Shown: positions 34,063 to 42,203 of the stretch, one piece after another | Layout of the letters: every line of letters begins with the position of its first letter | Numbering within the stretch: position 1 is the stretch's first letter | DNA from: Dyadobacter jiangsuensis | GTDB taxonomy: Bacteria; Bacteroidota; Bacteroidia; Cytophagales; Spirosomataceae | Reading direction: 5' to 3' | Length of the DNA: 64,000 bases | Assembly (NCBI RefSeq): GCF_003014695.1 | Contig: NZ_PYAS01000004.1 | Location: forward strand, 496,001-560,000 | The notes under the pieces: generated by a model | Seen by the model: the letters and a program-made list of their open reading frames with translations, nothing else | The model's database searches: none | Told to the model about the DNA's origin: nothing | Made by a program: the position numbers and the translations under genes

Positions 34063-35334
34063 TTACCCTTTTACCGCGAGAGAAGTTTTTAGTATGGTTT
34101 TTCTCAGCAGGTTGAGCGCGTAAGAGCAGGTTAGTTCTATATTGATTTTTCTGTTGTTCCTCAATGTCAGCAGCTGGGTAAATGTCTCCTCGGGCGTCGC
34201 GCACGCGATCCACACGGTGCCCACCGGCTTGTCGGGAGTGCCGCCATCGGGACCTGCAATGCCGGTTGTAGAAATGGCGAATGTCGTGTTCAGTACACGC
34301 CTTGCACCTTCGGCCATTTCACGGGCGGTTTGCTCGCTCACCGCGCCATAGGCTTCCAGCGTTTCGCGTGATACGCCCAGCACACTCATTTTAACATCAT
34401 TACTATAACTTACCACCGAGCCTTCATAATACCGCGAGGAACCCGGAATACTCGTGATCTGATTCGCCACATACCCGCCCGTGCAGCTTTCTGCGGTACC
34501 GACGGTCGCATTGTGGTTCATCAGCAGTGTTCCTATCACGGTTTCCAGCTCATCCGAATCATAACCGAAAACATATTCTTCGATCAGCGGAAGTACCAAT
34601 GCTATTTGCTCATCGAGTTGTTTGTCCAAAACGGCCTGATCCGTTCCCGTGCCGGTGAGCCTGAGCTTTACCTGGCCGAAATGGGGGAGATAGGCCAGTT
34701 TAATATGCTCCGGCAAGGCATCTTCCCAGGTTGAGATTTTCTCAGCGAGGAAGGATTCGCCGATGCCGATTGTGCGTATTTGTTTGTGCTGGATGATATG
34801 GGTCGAAAACCGCGCTTTCAATCTCGGCAGGATCTCGAACTCCATCAAGCTCTTCATTTCATAAGGTACGCCGGGCAGCGACACGTAAATGACCCCATCC
34901 TTTTCGAACCACATGCCGGGAGCGGTGCCCCAGAGGTTCGGGATGTAGGTACAGTTTTTGGGGAGTGCTGCCTGCTGGATGTTCATCTCGGTCATGGCCC
35001 GGCCCCGTTTCGCGAAAAATTCGGTTACCAACGCCAGGGCGTCCTGGTTGATTTCCAGTTCTGTTCCGAAGTACTCGCAGAAGGTGTGCTTGGTAATATC
35101 GTCGCGCGTGGGCCCGAGGCCGCCTGTTACGATCACCACGTTCACCCGCTGGCTCGCCTGGGTGAATGCGTCGAGAATGTCCTGCCTGTTGTCGCCGACG
35201 GATGTTTTCCTTGCCGGACGGATACCGATGTCAGTGAGTTGGGTGCCAATCCATTGTGTATTCGTGTCGACGATCTGACCAAAAAGAATCTCGTCACCGA
35301 TCGTGATTATTTCAGCCCTGGCAGAGGAAATCAT
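34063..35334 (-). CDS. cinA: CinA family protein (nicotinamide-nucleotide amidase/ADP-ribose pyrophosphatase type)
   Basis: This 423-residue protein has both CinA domains. The N-terminal MoCF-biosynthesis-like domain shows ITIGDEILFGQIVDTN and VTGGLGPTRDDITK (about residues 70-84). The C-terminal PncC domain shows TVGTAESCTGGYVANQ and ISTTGIAGPDGGTPDKPVG. The family hydrolyses NMN to nicotinate mononucleotide and cleaves ADP-ribose in NAD recycling. It lies divergent from the DUF4197 gene and 64 bases upstream of the E2 gene on the same strand. Confidence 0.94.
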   Translation of the reverse strand: MISSARAEIITIGDEILFGQIVDTNTQWIGTQLTDIGIRPARKTSVGDNRQDILDAFTQASQRVNVVIVTGGLGPTRDDITKHTFCEYFGTELEINQDALALVTEFFAKRGRAMTEMNIQQAALPKNCTYIPNLWGTAPGMWFEKDGVIYVSLPGVPYEMKSLMEFEILPRLKARFSTHIIQHKQIRTIGIGESFLAEKISTWEDALPEHIKLAYLPHFGQVKLRLTGTGTDQAVLDKQLDEQIALVLPLIEEYVFGYDSDELETVIGTLLMNHNATVGTAESCTGGYVANQITSIPGSSRYYEGSVVSYSNDVKMSVLGVSRETLEAYGAVSEQTAREMAEGARRVLNTTFAISTTGIAGPDGGTPDKPVGTVWIACATPEETFTQLLTLRNNRKINIELTCSYALNLLRKTILKTSLAVKG

Positions 35335-35441
35335 AGATTGAGAACAGGTTAAATGGGACCGTTATTTTCCCAAAAATAAGTAAAATTAATCGTTATTGAG
35401 TACGTTTGAACCGTAGTGAAATATTAACAAACTCTATTGTA

Positions 35442-36167
35442 ATGAAATACAAAATCCTTTCGTTAACGCTGTTTTGGCTCATTTTAGGACACACATCGCA
35501 CGCTCAGTTCAACCTCGGAAAGCTATTGGGAAAGGGGAGCGGGAAGAGTGGCGGACTCAGTGAGAATGAGATTGTTCTGGGCTTGAAAGAGGCATTGAAC
35601 GTAGGCATCAGCAATGGTTCGGAGTCGGCATCCAAAGTGGACGGCTTCTTTAAAAACGAACTGATCAAAATAGCAGTGCCGCCGGAGGCGCAGAAAGTAG
35701 CGGATGCACTGCGCAAAATGGGCCTCGGCGCAGAAGTCGATAAATTTACTTTGTCGCTCAACCGCGCTGCGGAAGATGCCGCTAAGAAATCCAAACCGAT
35801 TTTCGTGAAAGCGATTACTTCCATGACCGTACCCGATGCACTGAGCATCCTGAAAGGCCAGGACGATGCCGCCACGCAGTATTTGAAGAAATCGACTAAC
35901 GACGAGCTTTTCAAAACGTTTTTTCCGGTAGTCGACAGTACATTGAACCTCAATAAGGCCACGGAATATTACGCTGACATTGTTAAAACTTACAATCAGC
36001 TGCCTCTGGTCAAAAAAGTGAATCCTGATTTGAAGGAATATGCGACGCAAAAGACCATCGATGGTCTTTACGTACTGATTGCCCAGGAGGAAAAGAAAAT
36101 TCGTGAGAATCCGGGTGCGCGGGTGACTGATTTGCTGAAAAAAGTGTTCAAGCAGGCAGGCAAGTGA
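35442..36167 (+). CDS. DUF4197 domain-containing exported protein
   Basis: This 241-residue protein starts with a signal peptide (MKYKILSLTLFWLILG to about HAQ) and then matches DUF4197: LSENEIVLGLKEALNVGIS, KIAVPPEAQKVADALRKMG, LNRAAEDAAKKSKPIFVKA and LFKTFFPVVDSTLN. No function is established; members are periplasmic or outer-membrane-associated helical proteins. The ATG at 35442 is used since the upstream in-frame start would add 12 residues ahead of the signal peptide. It lies 35 bases before gldC, and a TACTTTTG box at 36176-36183 suggests gldC also has its own start. Confidence 0.88.
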   Translation: MKYKILSLTLFWLILGHTSHAQFNLGKLLGKGSGKSGGLSENEIVLGLKEALNVGISNGSESASKVDGFFKNELIKIAVPPEAQKVADALRKMGLGAEVDKFTLSLNRAAEDAAKKSKPIFVKAITSMTVPDALSILKGQDDAATQYLKKSTNDELFKTFFPVVDSTLNLNKATEYYADIVKTYNQLPLVKKVNPDLKEYATQKTIDGLYVLIAQEEKKIRENPGARVTDLLKKVFKQAGK

Positions 36168-36202
36168 GTTTTGCTTACTTTTGTAAAAATTAACACCTCA
36201 AT

Positions 36203-36544
36203 ATGAAAAAGTCAGAAATACATTTCACCGTTGAACTCGACGAAAAAAATATACCGGAGAAGATCTTTTGGGACGCTACCGACAACCCGAATGAGGGGAT
36301 CAACGATACACGTGCCATCGCGATAGGTGTGTGGGACCATTACCATCGCGGAACGCTGAAAATCGACCTCTGGACCAAGGATATGGAGGTTTTTGAAATG
36401 AAGCGCTTCTACATCGAACTCATGAGCGGTATCGCGGATACGCTGCTGACCGCCACCAACGACCGAGGCATGGCCGATATGATCGAAGGGGTTTGCGACA
36501 CACTGAGCAAGCGTCTGGACGAAGAAATGAAGGCAGCGAAATAG
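36203..36544 (+). CDS. gldC: Gliding motility protein GldC
   Basis: This 113-residue protein matches GldC over its length, beginning KKSEIHFTVELDEKNIPEKI and containing WDATDNPNEGINDTRAIAIG. GldC is small and without a signal peptide; it is known to be needed for efficient gliding in Flavobacterium johnsoniae, with the molecular role unclear. Presence of gldC supports, but does not prove, gliding. The other gld genes are not in this window. A repeat hairpin follows right after the stop codon. Confidence 0.92.
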   Translation: MKKSEIHFTVELDEKNIPEKIFWDATDNPNEGINDTRAIAIGVWDHYHRGTLKIDLWTKDMEVFEMKRFYIELMSGIADTLLTATNDRGMADMIEGVCDTLSKRLDEEMKAAK

Positions 36545-36548
36545 CGTT

Positions 36549-36623
36549 TGTCACGCTGAGCGCAGTCGAAGCGCATGCACGGTGTAGCCGTAAGGACTGT
36601 CTTCGACTGCGCTCAGACTGACA
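36549..36623. repeat. Inverted repeat, second copy of the CTGAGCGAAGTCGAAG family
   Basis: Arms TGTCACGCTGAGCGCAGTCG (from 36549) and the sequence at 36601-36623 pair over 21 of 23 positions. The element sits between the gldC stop and the convergent MmcQ-like gene and may act as a bidirectional 3' structure. Its core has GCGCAG where the other two copies have GCGAAG. Confidence 0.85.
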
Positions 36624-36630
36624 TTTTGTA

Positions 36631-36990
36631 TTATACTATTTTCTTTAATTCTTCCTGCGTTTTCTTCGGCAAGCTCGCCACGACCAGATCGTAGGAATCC
36701 CTCACCCAACTGAAAAGCTCGTCGCTCGGAATGCTCCCCGTGACATACACGGTATTCCAATGCTTCTTGTTCATATGGTATCCCGGCTTCACGTCGGAAT
36801 ACTTTTCCCTCAACTCTTCCGCTTTTTCCGGGTCGCATTTCGCATTGAACTGATGCTGCAGAGAATCCAGCGGTGTAAGCAGGAAAACCTTTCCCATTAC
36901 TTTAAAAACCAATGTATCCGGACCGAACGGCAGTTCTTCCGTAACACCGGGCAATTTCAGGCAATATTCACGTAGCGTTTCGAGGTTCAT
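36631..36990 (-). CDS. MmcQ/YjbR family DNA-binding-like protein
   Basis: This 119-residue protein matches the MmcQ/YjbR (CyaY-like fold) family. The marks are LREYCLKLPGVTEELPFGPD at the start, KVMGKVFLL, HMNKKHWNTVY near residue 76, and WVRDSYDLVVASLPKK. The family is often called DNA-binding but without firm proof. The ATG at 36990 is preferred to the upstream ATG because it overlaps the DUF6728 stop as ATGA, a four-base coupling. Confidence 0.85.
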   Translation of the reverse strand: MNLETLREYCLKLPGVTEELPFGPDTLVFKVMGKVFLLTPLDSLQHQFNAKCDPEKAEELREKYSDVKPGYHMNKKHWNTVYVTGSIPSDELFSWVRDSYDLVVASLPKKTQEELKKIV

Positions 36991-37166
36991 CGCGTTAAGG
37001 CTCTGACAATCATAATGATGACGCAAATCAGGAACATGACGATCGAGATGCGGTTGATCCCGTGCATCATGCGCAGGTTGAACGAATCGGGGTTATTAGG
37101 ATCGCGTTTTTTGAAGACGCGGATGAAGTAGGAAAACACTTCGCCCAGTTGAAAGTACTTTTTCAT
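36987..37166 (-). CDS. DUF6728 family small membrane protein
   Basis: This 59-residue protein begins KKYFQLGEVFSYFIRVFKKR, continues with NLRMMHGINRISIVMF, and ends in one transmembrane helix (about residues 39-54). The layout fits the DUF6728 family of tiny Bacteroidota membrane proteins, with no known function. It lies eight bases after ispG and overlaps the MmcQ-like start by four bases, so it belongs to a three-gene operon. Its ATG is at 37166. Confidence 0.75.
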   Translation of the reverse strand: MKKYFQLGEVFSYFIRVFKKRDPNNPDSFNLRMMHGINRISIVMFLICVIIMIVRALTR

Positions 37167-37174
37167 TGTATTTG

Positions 37175-39178
37175 TTAAACCAAAATTTCTCGTTCCTCCG
37201 GCTCAATCCACCGGCCATCTTCCCGGATCAGTTCGATCAGTTCTTCCACCGCTTTGGAAGAATGTACCGACCGCTTGATCACCTCCTGTCCGCGGTACAA
37301 TGCAATTTTATCCTTGCCCATACCCACGTATCCATAATCGGCATCGGCCATTTCGCCCGGGCCGTTCACGATGCAGCCCATAATACCGATTTTCACACCT
37401 TTCAAATGCTCAGTATGCTTGCGGATCATCGCCGTTGTTTCCTGCAAATCGAACAATGTACGGCCGCAGGAAGGGCACGAAATATATTCCGTTTTCGACA
37501 TCCGCGTGCGCGCCGCCTGCAAAATGCCGAATGCAATGCTATTATAGGAAGCGGCTGCTTTGAGTTTGTCGGCATGTTCCGAGCCACCCGCAAATTCGGG
37601 CGAAAGCAATGTTCCGTCACCAAAGCCATCCACCAGCAAACCGCCGATATCCGTCGCAGAATATAGCGTCAGTTTATCTCCCAGGTCGGTTTCGTAGAAT
37701 CGGTTAATGATTACCGGTGTTTTGATGTGGAGTTCTGTGAGTTTGTAAAAGAACCGCCGCATTTCCGGCATTGCATGCGCATTGTTCGTGTGCAGTATGA
37801 GGACGACGTTCTTTTTACCTGAAACAGTATTCAAAAATGCGTCGTCGAATGAATGAATATCGCCTTTGATAAAATTCAGCTCGGAAGAAATATCCGTAGC
37901 CGCGCTCCACTCAGATACCTCAAAAAGGGGGAATTTAATGTGCTTTTCAGCATGTGCCTGCCATTGCGGATAGTCAAGAATTTCGCGCAAGCCGTTAGGC
38001 AGCATGAAAGGCACCGGTTTTTGTCCTGTATAAATAAAATCAGCTCCCTGATCATTCATAGCCCATTTATCGGGAACTGGTAAGAAGAAATGCCCGATGC
38101 TTTTCAGGTCGTCCAATTGCCGAACCTCGATATTCGAATAATCGGCGATCACCCGCGGCACATTCAAATGACCGATATTGTAAACTTCACGGGTATCGCG
38201 GCGCGTATATTGGAATGGGTTGATCGGGCAATGGTCGATCGGCTCGATGGGTGCGTGTGCAGCGCGTGAAGTGTACCGCTCGATCAGCGCACGGGCCACG
38301 GGGGCTTCTTTTTCCGGCGCTTCGGTCAGCGAAACACGTACCGTATCACCCAGACCGTCTTCCAGCAAAGTCCCGATTCCCACTGCCGATTTAATGCGGC
38401 CGTCCTCCGCCTCGCCAGCCTCGGTAACCCCCAAATGCAGCGGATAGGGCTTCAAACCCTCTTCATCCAGCCTTTGCACCAGCAGGCGGTAAGCTTCCAC
38501 CATCACCTGCGTGTTGCTGGATTTCATCGACAACGCGATGTTGAAATAATTGAATTCTTCGCAAATACGCAGAAATTCCAGCGCCGACTCCACCATGCCG
38601 AGTGGCGTATCACCATAACGGCTCAGAATACGGTCCGAAAGTGAGCCGTGGTTGGTACCAATGCGCATGGCCGTGCCATATTCCTTGCAGATTTTTACCA
38701 GGGGAATAAATTTTTCCCGGATTCTTTCCAGTTCGGCGGCGTAGGAGGCATCGGTGTAATCGATCACCTCGAAACGCTTGCGGTCGGCATAGTTACCGGG
38801 GTTAATGCGCACCTTCTCGACGATGCGTGCAGCCAGTTCGGCGGCATTGGGCGTGAAATGTATGTCGGCGATGAGCGGCACCTGAATGCCCAGCTTACGC
38901 AGTCCGTTGCGGATATTTTCAAGATTCTGGGCCTCTTTCACGCTCGGCGCGGTGATGCGCACATACTCGCAACCCGACTCCACCATCCGGATCACCTCGT
39001 CGATTGAGCCCTGCGTATCCATCGTGTCGACGGTTGTCATTGACTGTACACGGATCGGGTAATCGGAGCCCATTGGCAGATCGCCGATATGGATGGAGAT
39101 CGTCTTGCGCCGTTCGTAGGCAGTCAGTGACGGGCAGTAAATATTGGTTTTTTGTTCAGAAGGTGTGATCACGGTCAT
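37175..39178 (-). CDS. ispG: 4-hydroxy-3-methylbut-2-enyl-diphosphate synthase (GcpE)
   Basis: This 667-residue enzyme converts MEcPP to HMBPP in the MEP pathway of isoprenoid biosynthesis. The length marks the large form with a middle insertion found in Bacteroidota, Chlamydiae and plants. The N-terminal TIM-barrel part includes GSDYPIRVQSMTTVDT and LIADIHFTPNAA; the C-terminal domain carries the 4Fe-4S cluster cysteines 568, 571 and 602 (SCPSCGRTLFDL and MGCIVNGPGEM). It heads the operon with the DUF6728 and MmcQ-like genes. Confidence 0.96.
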   Translation of the reverse strand: MTVITPSEQKTNIYCPSLTAYERRKTISIHIGDLPMGSDYPIRVQSMTTVDTMDTQGSIDEVIRMVESGCEYVRITAPSVKEAQNLENIRNGLRKLGIQVPLIADIHFTPNAAELAARIVEKVRINPGNYADRKRFEVIDYTDASYAAELERIREKFIPLVKICKEYGTAMRIGTNHGSLSDRILSRYGDTPLGMVESALEFLRICEEFNYFNIALSMKSSNTQVMVEAYRLLVQRLDEEGLKPYPLHLGVTEAGEAEDGRIKSAVGIGTLLEDGLGDTVRVSLTEAPEKEAPVARALIERYTSRAAHAPIEPIDHCPINPFQYTRRDTREVYNIGHLNVPRVIADYSNIEVRQLDDLKSIGHFFLPVPDKWAMNDQGADFIYTGQKPVPFMLPNGLREILDYPQWQAHAEKHIKFPLFEVSEWSAATDISSELNFIKGDIHSFDDAFLNTVSGKKNVVLILHTNNAHAMPEMRRFFYKLTELHIKTPVIINRFYETDLGDKLTLYSATDIGGLLVDGFGDGTLLSPEFAGGSEHADKLKAAASYNSIAFGILQAARTRMSKTEYISCPSCGRTLFDLQETTAMIRKHTEHLKGVKIGIMGCIVNGPGEMADADYGYVGMGKDKIALYRGQEVIKRSVHSSKAVEELIELIREDGRWIEPEEREILV

Positions 39179-39495
39179 TGAATGGTCATATCGACAAAGG
39201 TCTTAAATCTGAAACACAATCGGAACGGCAATGGTGCATTTTTCAATTTTCGGCCAAGCCTTTGTAACCACTACTGATACGCGTCGTAGATATTCGACCA
39301 CGTTACCGTTCCCATATTAATTCCGACCGGATATTCATTGCTCATAGGAATGGTTATGTTTTGTATTTGAAAAGTTAAATATTTGTATCACCCGTCACCG
39401 CCAGTCTACGGCAGATTAAACAGCTCAATGTTCTGATACGATCGTCCGCGTTCGCGGCAAGTGCATGTTTTATTTATCATGTAAACCGGAGTTCT
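39179..39495. other. Intergenic region with a possible small minus-strand frame
   Basis: In these 317 bases I find no terminator or promoter that I can defend. On the minus strand a 24-codon frame, 39345 down to 39271, reads MSNEYPVGINMGTVTWSNI and four more residues. The frame is open for 14 codons further upstream before a stop, so it could also be the end of a decayed gene. Confidence 0.3.
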
Positions 39496-40224
39496 ATGAG
39501 AAAAATCGAACTGTTTGTGATTGCTATGTTGTGGTCGTCCGTCGCTTCGGCACAACTCTCGCTGCGCTGGAACTACCCCTGCAAGCCGGGTACCGAATGC
39601 TGGAACGCGCTTACATCTGTCGCTGAACGGCAGAATGCCTGCCAGATCAAAGGAATTGATCTAAAAACGCTGAGTACGGAAGAGTTGCTGCTGATTACGA
39701 TGGAGCATCCGTTTTTCCGGAGTTATGTAGCACATGACAGTCCGTTGGAAGGTTTGGGGTTCGCGTTGGAAGGATTTAATGGGTTTGAGGAATTCAAGAG
39801 GCGGCCTGATGCGATGAAGGCTGCTTGCGAAATCTATTTCAAGGAAGATTTTAGCAAGGTAGAAGCTTTCCCGGATAGCGCGGAAATGGGCGCATATTCC
39901 TTGAAATGGATTGGCGTGGAGCTCATAATGAGTGACAAGGCGCTCCTGAATCAAATGTCTTCGCGGGAAAAGACTGACTTTTTGAAGCGGTTGCATGCGT
40001 CGTTACTCATTAAACAGCGCTACCGGGATGTGTTTGGAGGTATCTCGGATGCGGTCACTGCTTACATCTTTGATAAAGTGATGCATTCGATGGGAATTGA
40101 GATTGTGGAAAGTCAGTTCTACGCAGATGGTATCGTGGCGTTTGAAGAACGGCTTATTGCGCGAGATCCTGGGCTGATTGAGTTATTGCTGAACAAGTTT
40201 ACGGAATATGTTAAAAATCATTGA
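39496..40224 (+). CDS. Secreted hypothetical protein
   Basis: I do not recognise this 242-residue protein. It has a signal peptide (MRKIELFVIAMLWSSVASAQ) and then a mature region with three cysteines (PCKPGTECW and the NACQIKG segment) and a largely helical pattern. Codon use is more A/T-rich than in the neighbouring housekeeping genes, and its surroundings are a run of poorly conserved exported proteins. It might be a periplasmic or exported protein of the local accessory region. No lipobox is present. Confidence 0.6.
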   Translation: MRKIELFVIAMLWSSVASAQLSLRWNYPCKPGTECWNALTSVAERQNACQIKGIDLKTLSTEELLLITMEHPFFRSYVAHDSPLEGLGFALEGFNGFEEFKRRPDAMKAACEIYFKEDFSKVEAFPDSAEMGAYSLKWIGVELIMSDKALLNQMSSREKTDFLKRLHASLLIKQRYRDVFGGISDAVTAYIFDKVMHSMGIEIVESQFYADGIVAFEERLIARDPGLIELLLNKFTEYVKNH

Positions 40225-40245
40225 GTTGTACTAAAATCAAGAATT

Positions 40246-40650
40246 ATGAAAGCATTTACATCATTTGGTGCGTGGCATAATGTGCTTGTAACGAGACATG
40301 TTTCCTTAATTGTAATCGGATTTCTACTGATTGGCGGATCTTGTACGGAAGCTGAAATTAAGGAATACGAAATTGGAGAACCCTGCTTTACAAAAGAATC
40401 GCTTGAAACAGTGCCTTGGGTAAAAGATCAGCTGGCATTTTTCCAGGTTTCCAAGCAGGGGCCATTACGGGTCGCCGTGTATCAGTATCGAGATCAGTAT
40501 TATCTCGCTTTTGAGAATCCCGCACTTTCCTCGCCCATGTCTTACATATTTAATTGTGACGGGAAGACGATTGGTGAAGTGAGCATTCACTATAACGAGT
40601 TCTATGGGCAGAATAAATTGATGATGGTATTATTGGAAGCTAAATATTGA
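40246..40650 (+). CDS. Small lipoprotein, paralogue of the 41796 gene product
   Basis: This 134-residue protein has a hydrophobic signal with the lipobox LIGGSC near residue 33, so it should be anchored by lipid. The mature part begins TEAEIKEYEIGEPCFTKESL and includes VAVYQYRDQYYLAF and YIFNCDGKTIGEV. It resembles the protein encoded at 41796 over the whole mature region: both have PCFTKESLETVPW, the VYxYxDQ segment and the FNC strand. Both flank the T9SS-exported protein gene, whose start is four bases after this stop, so these genes are probably one transcript. Function unknown; inhibitor or immunity-like binding is a hypothesis only. Confidence 0.6.
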   Translation: MKAFTSFGAWHNVLVTRHVSLIVIGFLLIGGSCTEAEIKEYEIGEPCFTKESLETVPWVKDQLAFFQVSKQGPLRVAVYQYRDQYYLAFENPALSSPMSYIFNCDGKTIGEVSIHYNEFYGQNKLMMVLLEAKY

Positions 40651-40654
40651 TCGA

Positions 40655-41740
40655 ATGAAATACTTTACAGCATATGTTTTGCTTCTCGGGATCATCTCGG
40701 CAGAAACCCGGGGGCAAGTCAATACTCCCAATGGTGTACAAGTGCCCCCCAGTGCATTGTTCGCATACCTCGATGCTTGGCCAAACACCAACGCTCAGCT
40801 CCAATCGTTTCAAAATGATATCAAAAACGGATTCTATGGGCCAAGTTGTGTTGTGTTGAATGATTATACCCGGCGGTACAATTGTCATGGTTACGCATGG
40901 CACGTTTCGACAGGCGGAAACAAAATTGGTATCGATCAGGTAACACATGGCGGAGTTACGCCCTATGTATCTGGTGTAAACCCGAGTTATACTCAGACCA
41001 TCTATAATGGGACTCAGGGTAAACTTCGCGTCAGATATTCCGGAGACCACTCCGCCGTAACCACTTATGATGCAGGTAAGTATATTTCAAAATGGGGTGC
41101 AGGGCCCCTAGTCAAGCATAATGCGAACGATGTTATGCCCGGTTATGGCGTACCATCCAGTTACTGGACCTGCAAATACGCTCCGCCATCAACAAGCGTC
41201 TACCTCGACGGTAACCTTATTTCTGGAAGTTTCCAAAACACCACTTGGGGCTCGCACAGTATGCAGATATTCTGGGGACTCGACCCGGATACAGGTCCGA
41301 CATTTAGCTCGACTGCCGCGAGTACTATCATCAATAATCAAAATTCAGGTACTGTGAATTTTACGTTTAATGGTCCTTCGAATAACGGTGGCCTTTCCAT
41401 TGCATTCTGCGGTGCCCCGCGGCATTCGTTTACATTCTTCAAACCAAGCGGTGCCAAAATGCAGATTTATCCCAATCCGGCTGAGGGTGAAGAAGTCATC
41501 ACAATTTCATCGGAAACTCCGGAGAATATTCAAGCCGTGAATCTGGATAATCAGGTCAACAGAATAACAAAAATTAGCCTCCTGGATGATCGCCAGAGAG
41601 TTTTACAGGACTATTTACCAAAAGCGGAAGGAAAACTGACAACCGTCAAGTTGAATGCAGGGTTGAAAGGAACTTACTTCTTAAAGGCGACTTTCGAGGA
41701 TGGGACTGTACAAACGAAACGGGTTTTGATCGGGAAATAA
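40655..41740 (+). CDS. T9SS type A-sorted protein with Cys/His hydrolase-like motifs
   Basis: This 361-residue protein has a signal peptide and a C-terminal type A sorting domain (about residues 268-361, with MQIYPNPAEGEE, KISLLDDR, GTYFLKATFEDG and the end RVLIG). The N-terminal part has YNCHGYAWHVSTGG (about residues 74-87), SGDHSAVTTYDAG and SKWGAGPLVKHNANDV; the Cys plus conserved His residues in an NCHGYAW...DHSAV pattern look like a cysteine-peptidase or amidase of the NlpC/CHAP-like kind. The middle has a fibronectin/Ig-like stretch. It is surface-exported by the type 9 system, and two paralogous lipoproteins flank it. The enzyme assignment is inference from motif spacing. Confidence 0.7.
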   Translation: MKYFTAYVLLLGIISAETRGQVNTPNGVQVPPSALFAYLDAWPNTNAQLQSFQNDIKNGFYGPSCVVLNDYTRRYNCHGYAWHVSTGGNKIGIDQVTHGGVTPYVSGVNPSYTQTIYNGTQGKLRVRYSGDHSAVTTYDAGKYISKWGAGPLVKHNANDVMPGYGVPSSYWTCKYAPPSTSVYLDGNLISGSFQNTTWGSHSMQIFWGLDPDTGPTFSSTAASTIINNQNSGTVNFTFNGPSNNGGLSIAFCGAPRHSFTFFKPSGAKMQIYPNPAEGEEVITISSETPENIQAVNLDNQVNRITKISLLDDRQRVLQDYLPKAEGKLTTVKLNAGLKGTYFLKATFEDGTVQTKRVLIGK

Positions 41741-41795
41741 GATAGTTGGCAGTGAAAACAGCTAACGAATGTTCTACTTAAAAAGCTAACCAGCC

Positions 41796-42167
41796 ATGAA
41801 GAAAACGAAAGTCCGGATGAAGATTGCCATCGTACTAATGTGTACTTTGTTGGCCGCATTTGCCTGCGTAGAAAGCGATCGTGTTGACAATATTGATCAA
41901 CCCTGTTTTACCAAAGAATCATTGGAAACAGTCCCATGGATTGTCGACCACTTGAAGAAATATACTTTGCCAAATGGAGGAGGATACCATGCCGCAGTAT
42001 ACATTTATCACGATCAACAATTTTTGGCGATAACGACGCCATTCGGCTGTACGCCGCTTGGACACGTTTTCAACTGTGGGGGAGTGCCGCTGGACTCGTT
42101 GGAAATAGATTATGTTGATTTCCAGAATAATATGAAGCTCGCCGCGGTCTTGACTGGGCCCAAATGA
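41796..42167 (+). CDS. Small lipoprotein, paralogue of the 40246 gene product
   Basis: This 123-residue protein has a signal with lipobox LLAAFAC near residue 24. The mature part (DNIDQPCFTKESLETVPW, AVYIYHDQQFLAI, HVFNCGGVPLDS) aligns with the protein at 40246, at roughly a third identity by eye, with identical PCFTKESLETVPW cores. The pair therefore arose by duplication. It follows the T9SS-exported protein by 55 bases. No family name is known to me. Confidence 0.6.
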   Translation: MKKTKVRMKIAIVLMCTLLAAFACVESDRVDNIDQPCFTKESLETVPWIVDHLKKYTLPNGGGYHAAVYIYHDQQFLAITTPFGCTPLGHVFNCGGVPLDSLEIDYVDFQNNMKLAAVLTGPK

Positions 42168-42203
42168 TAGGAGATTATAAGGCGACAAAGCGCCCCGGAT
42201 CGA

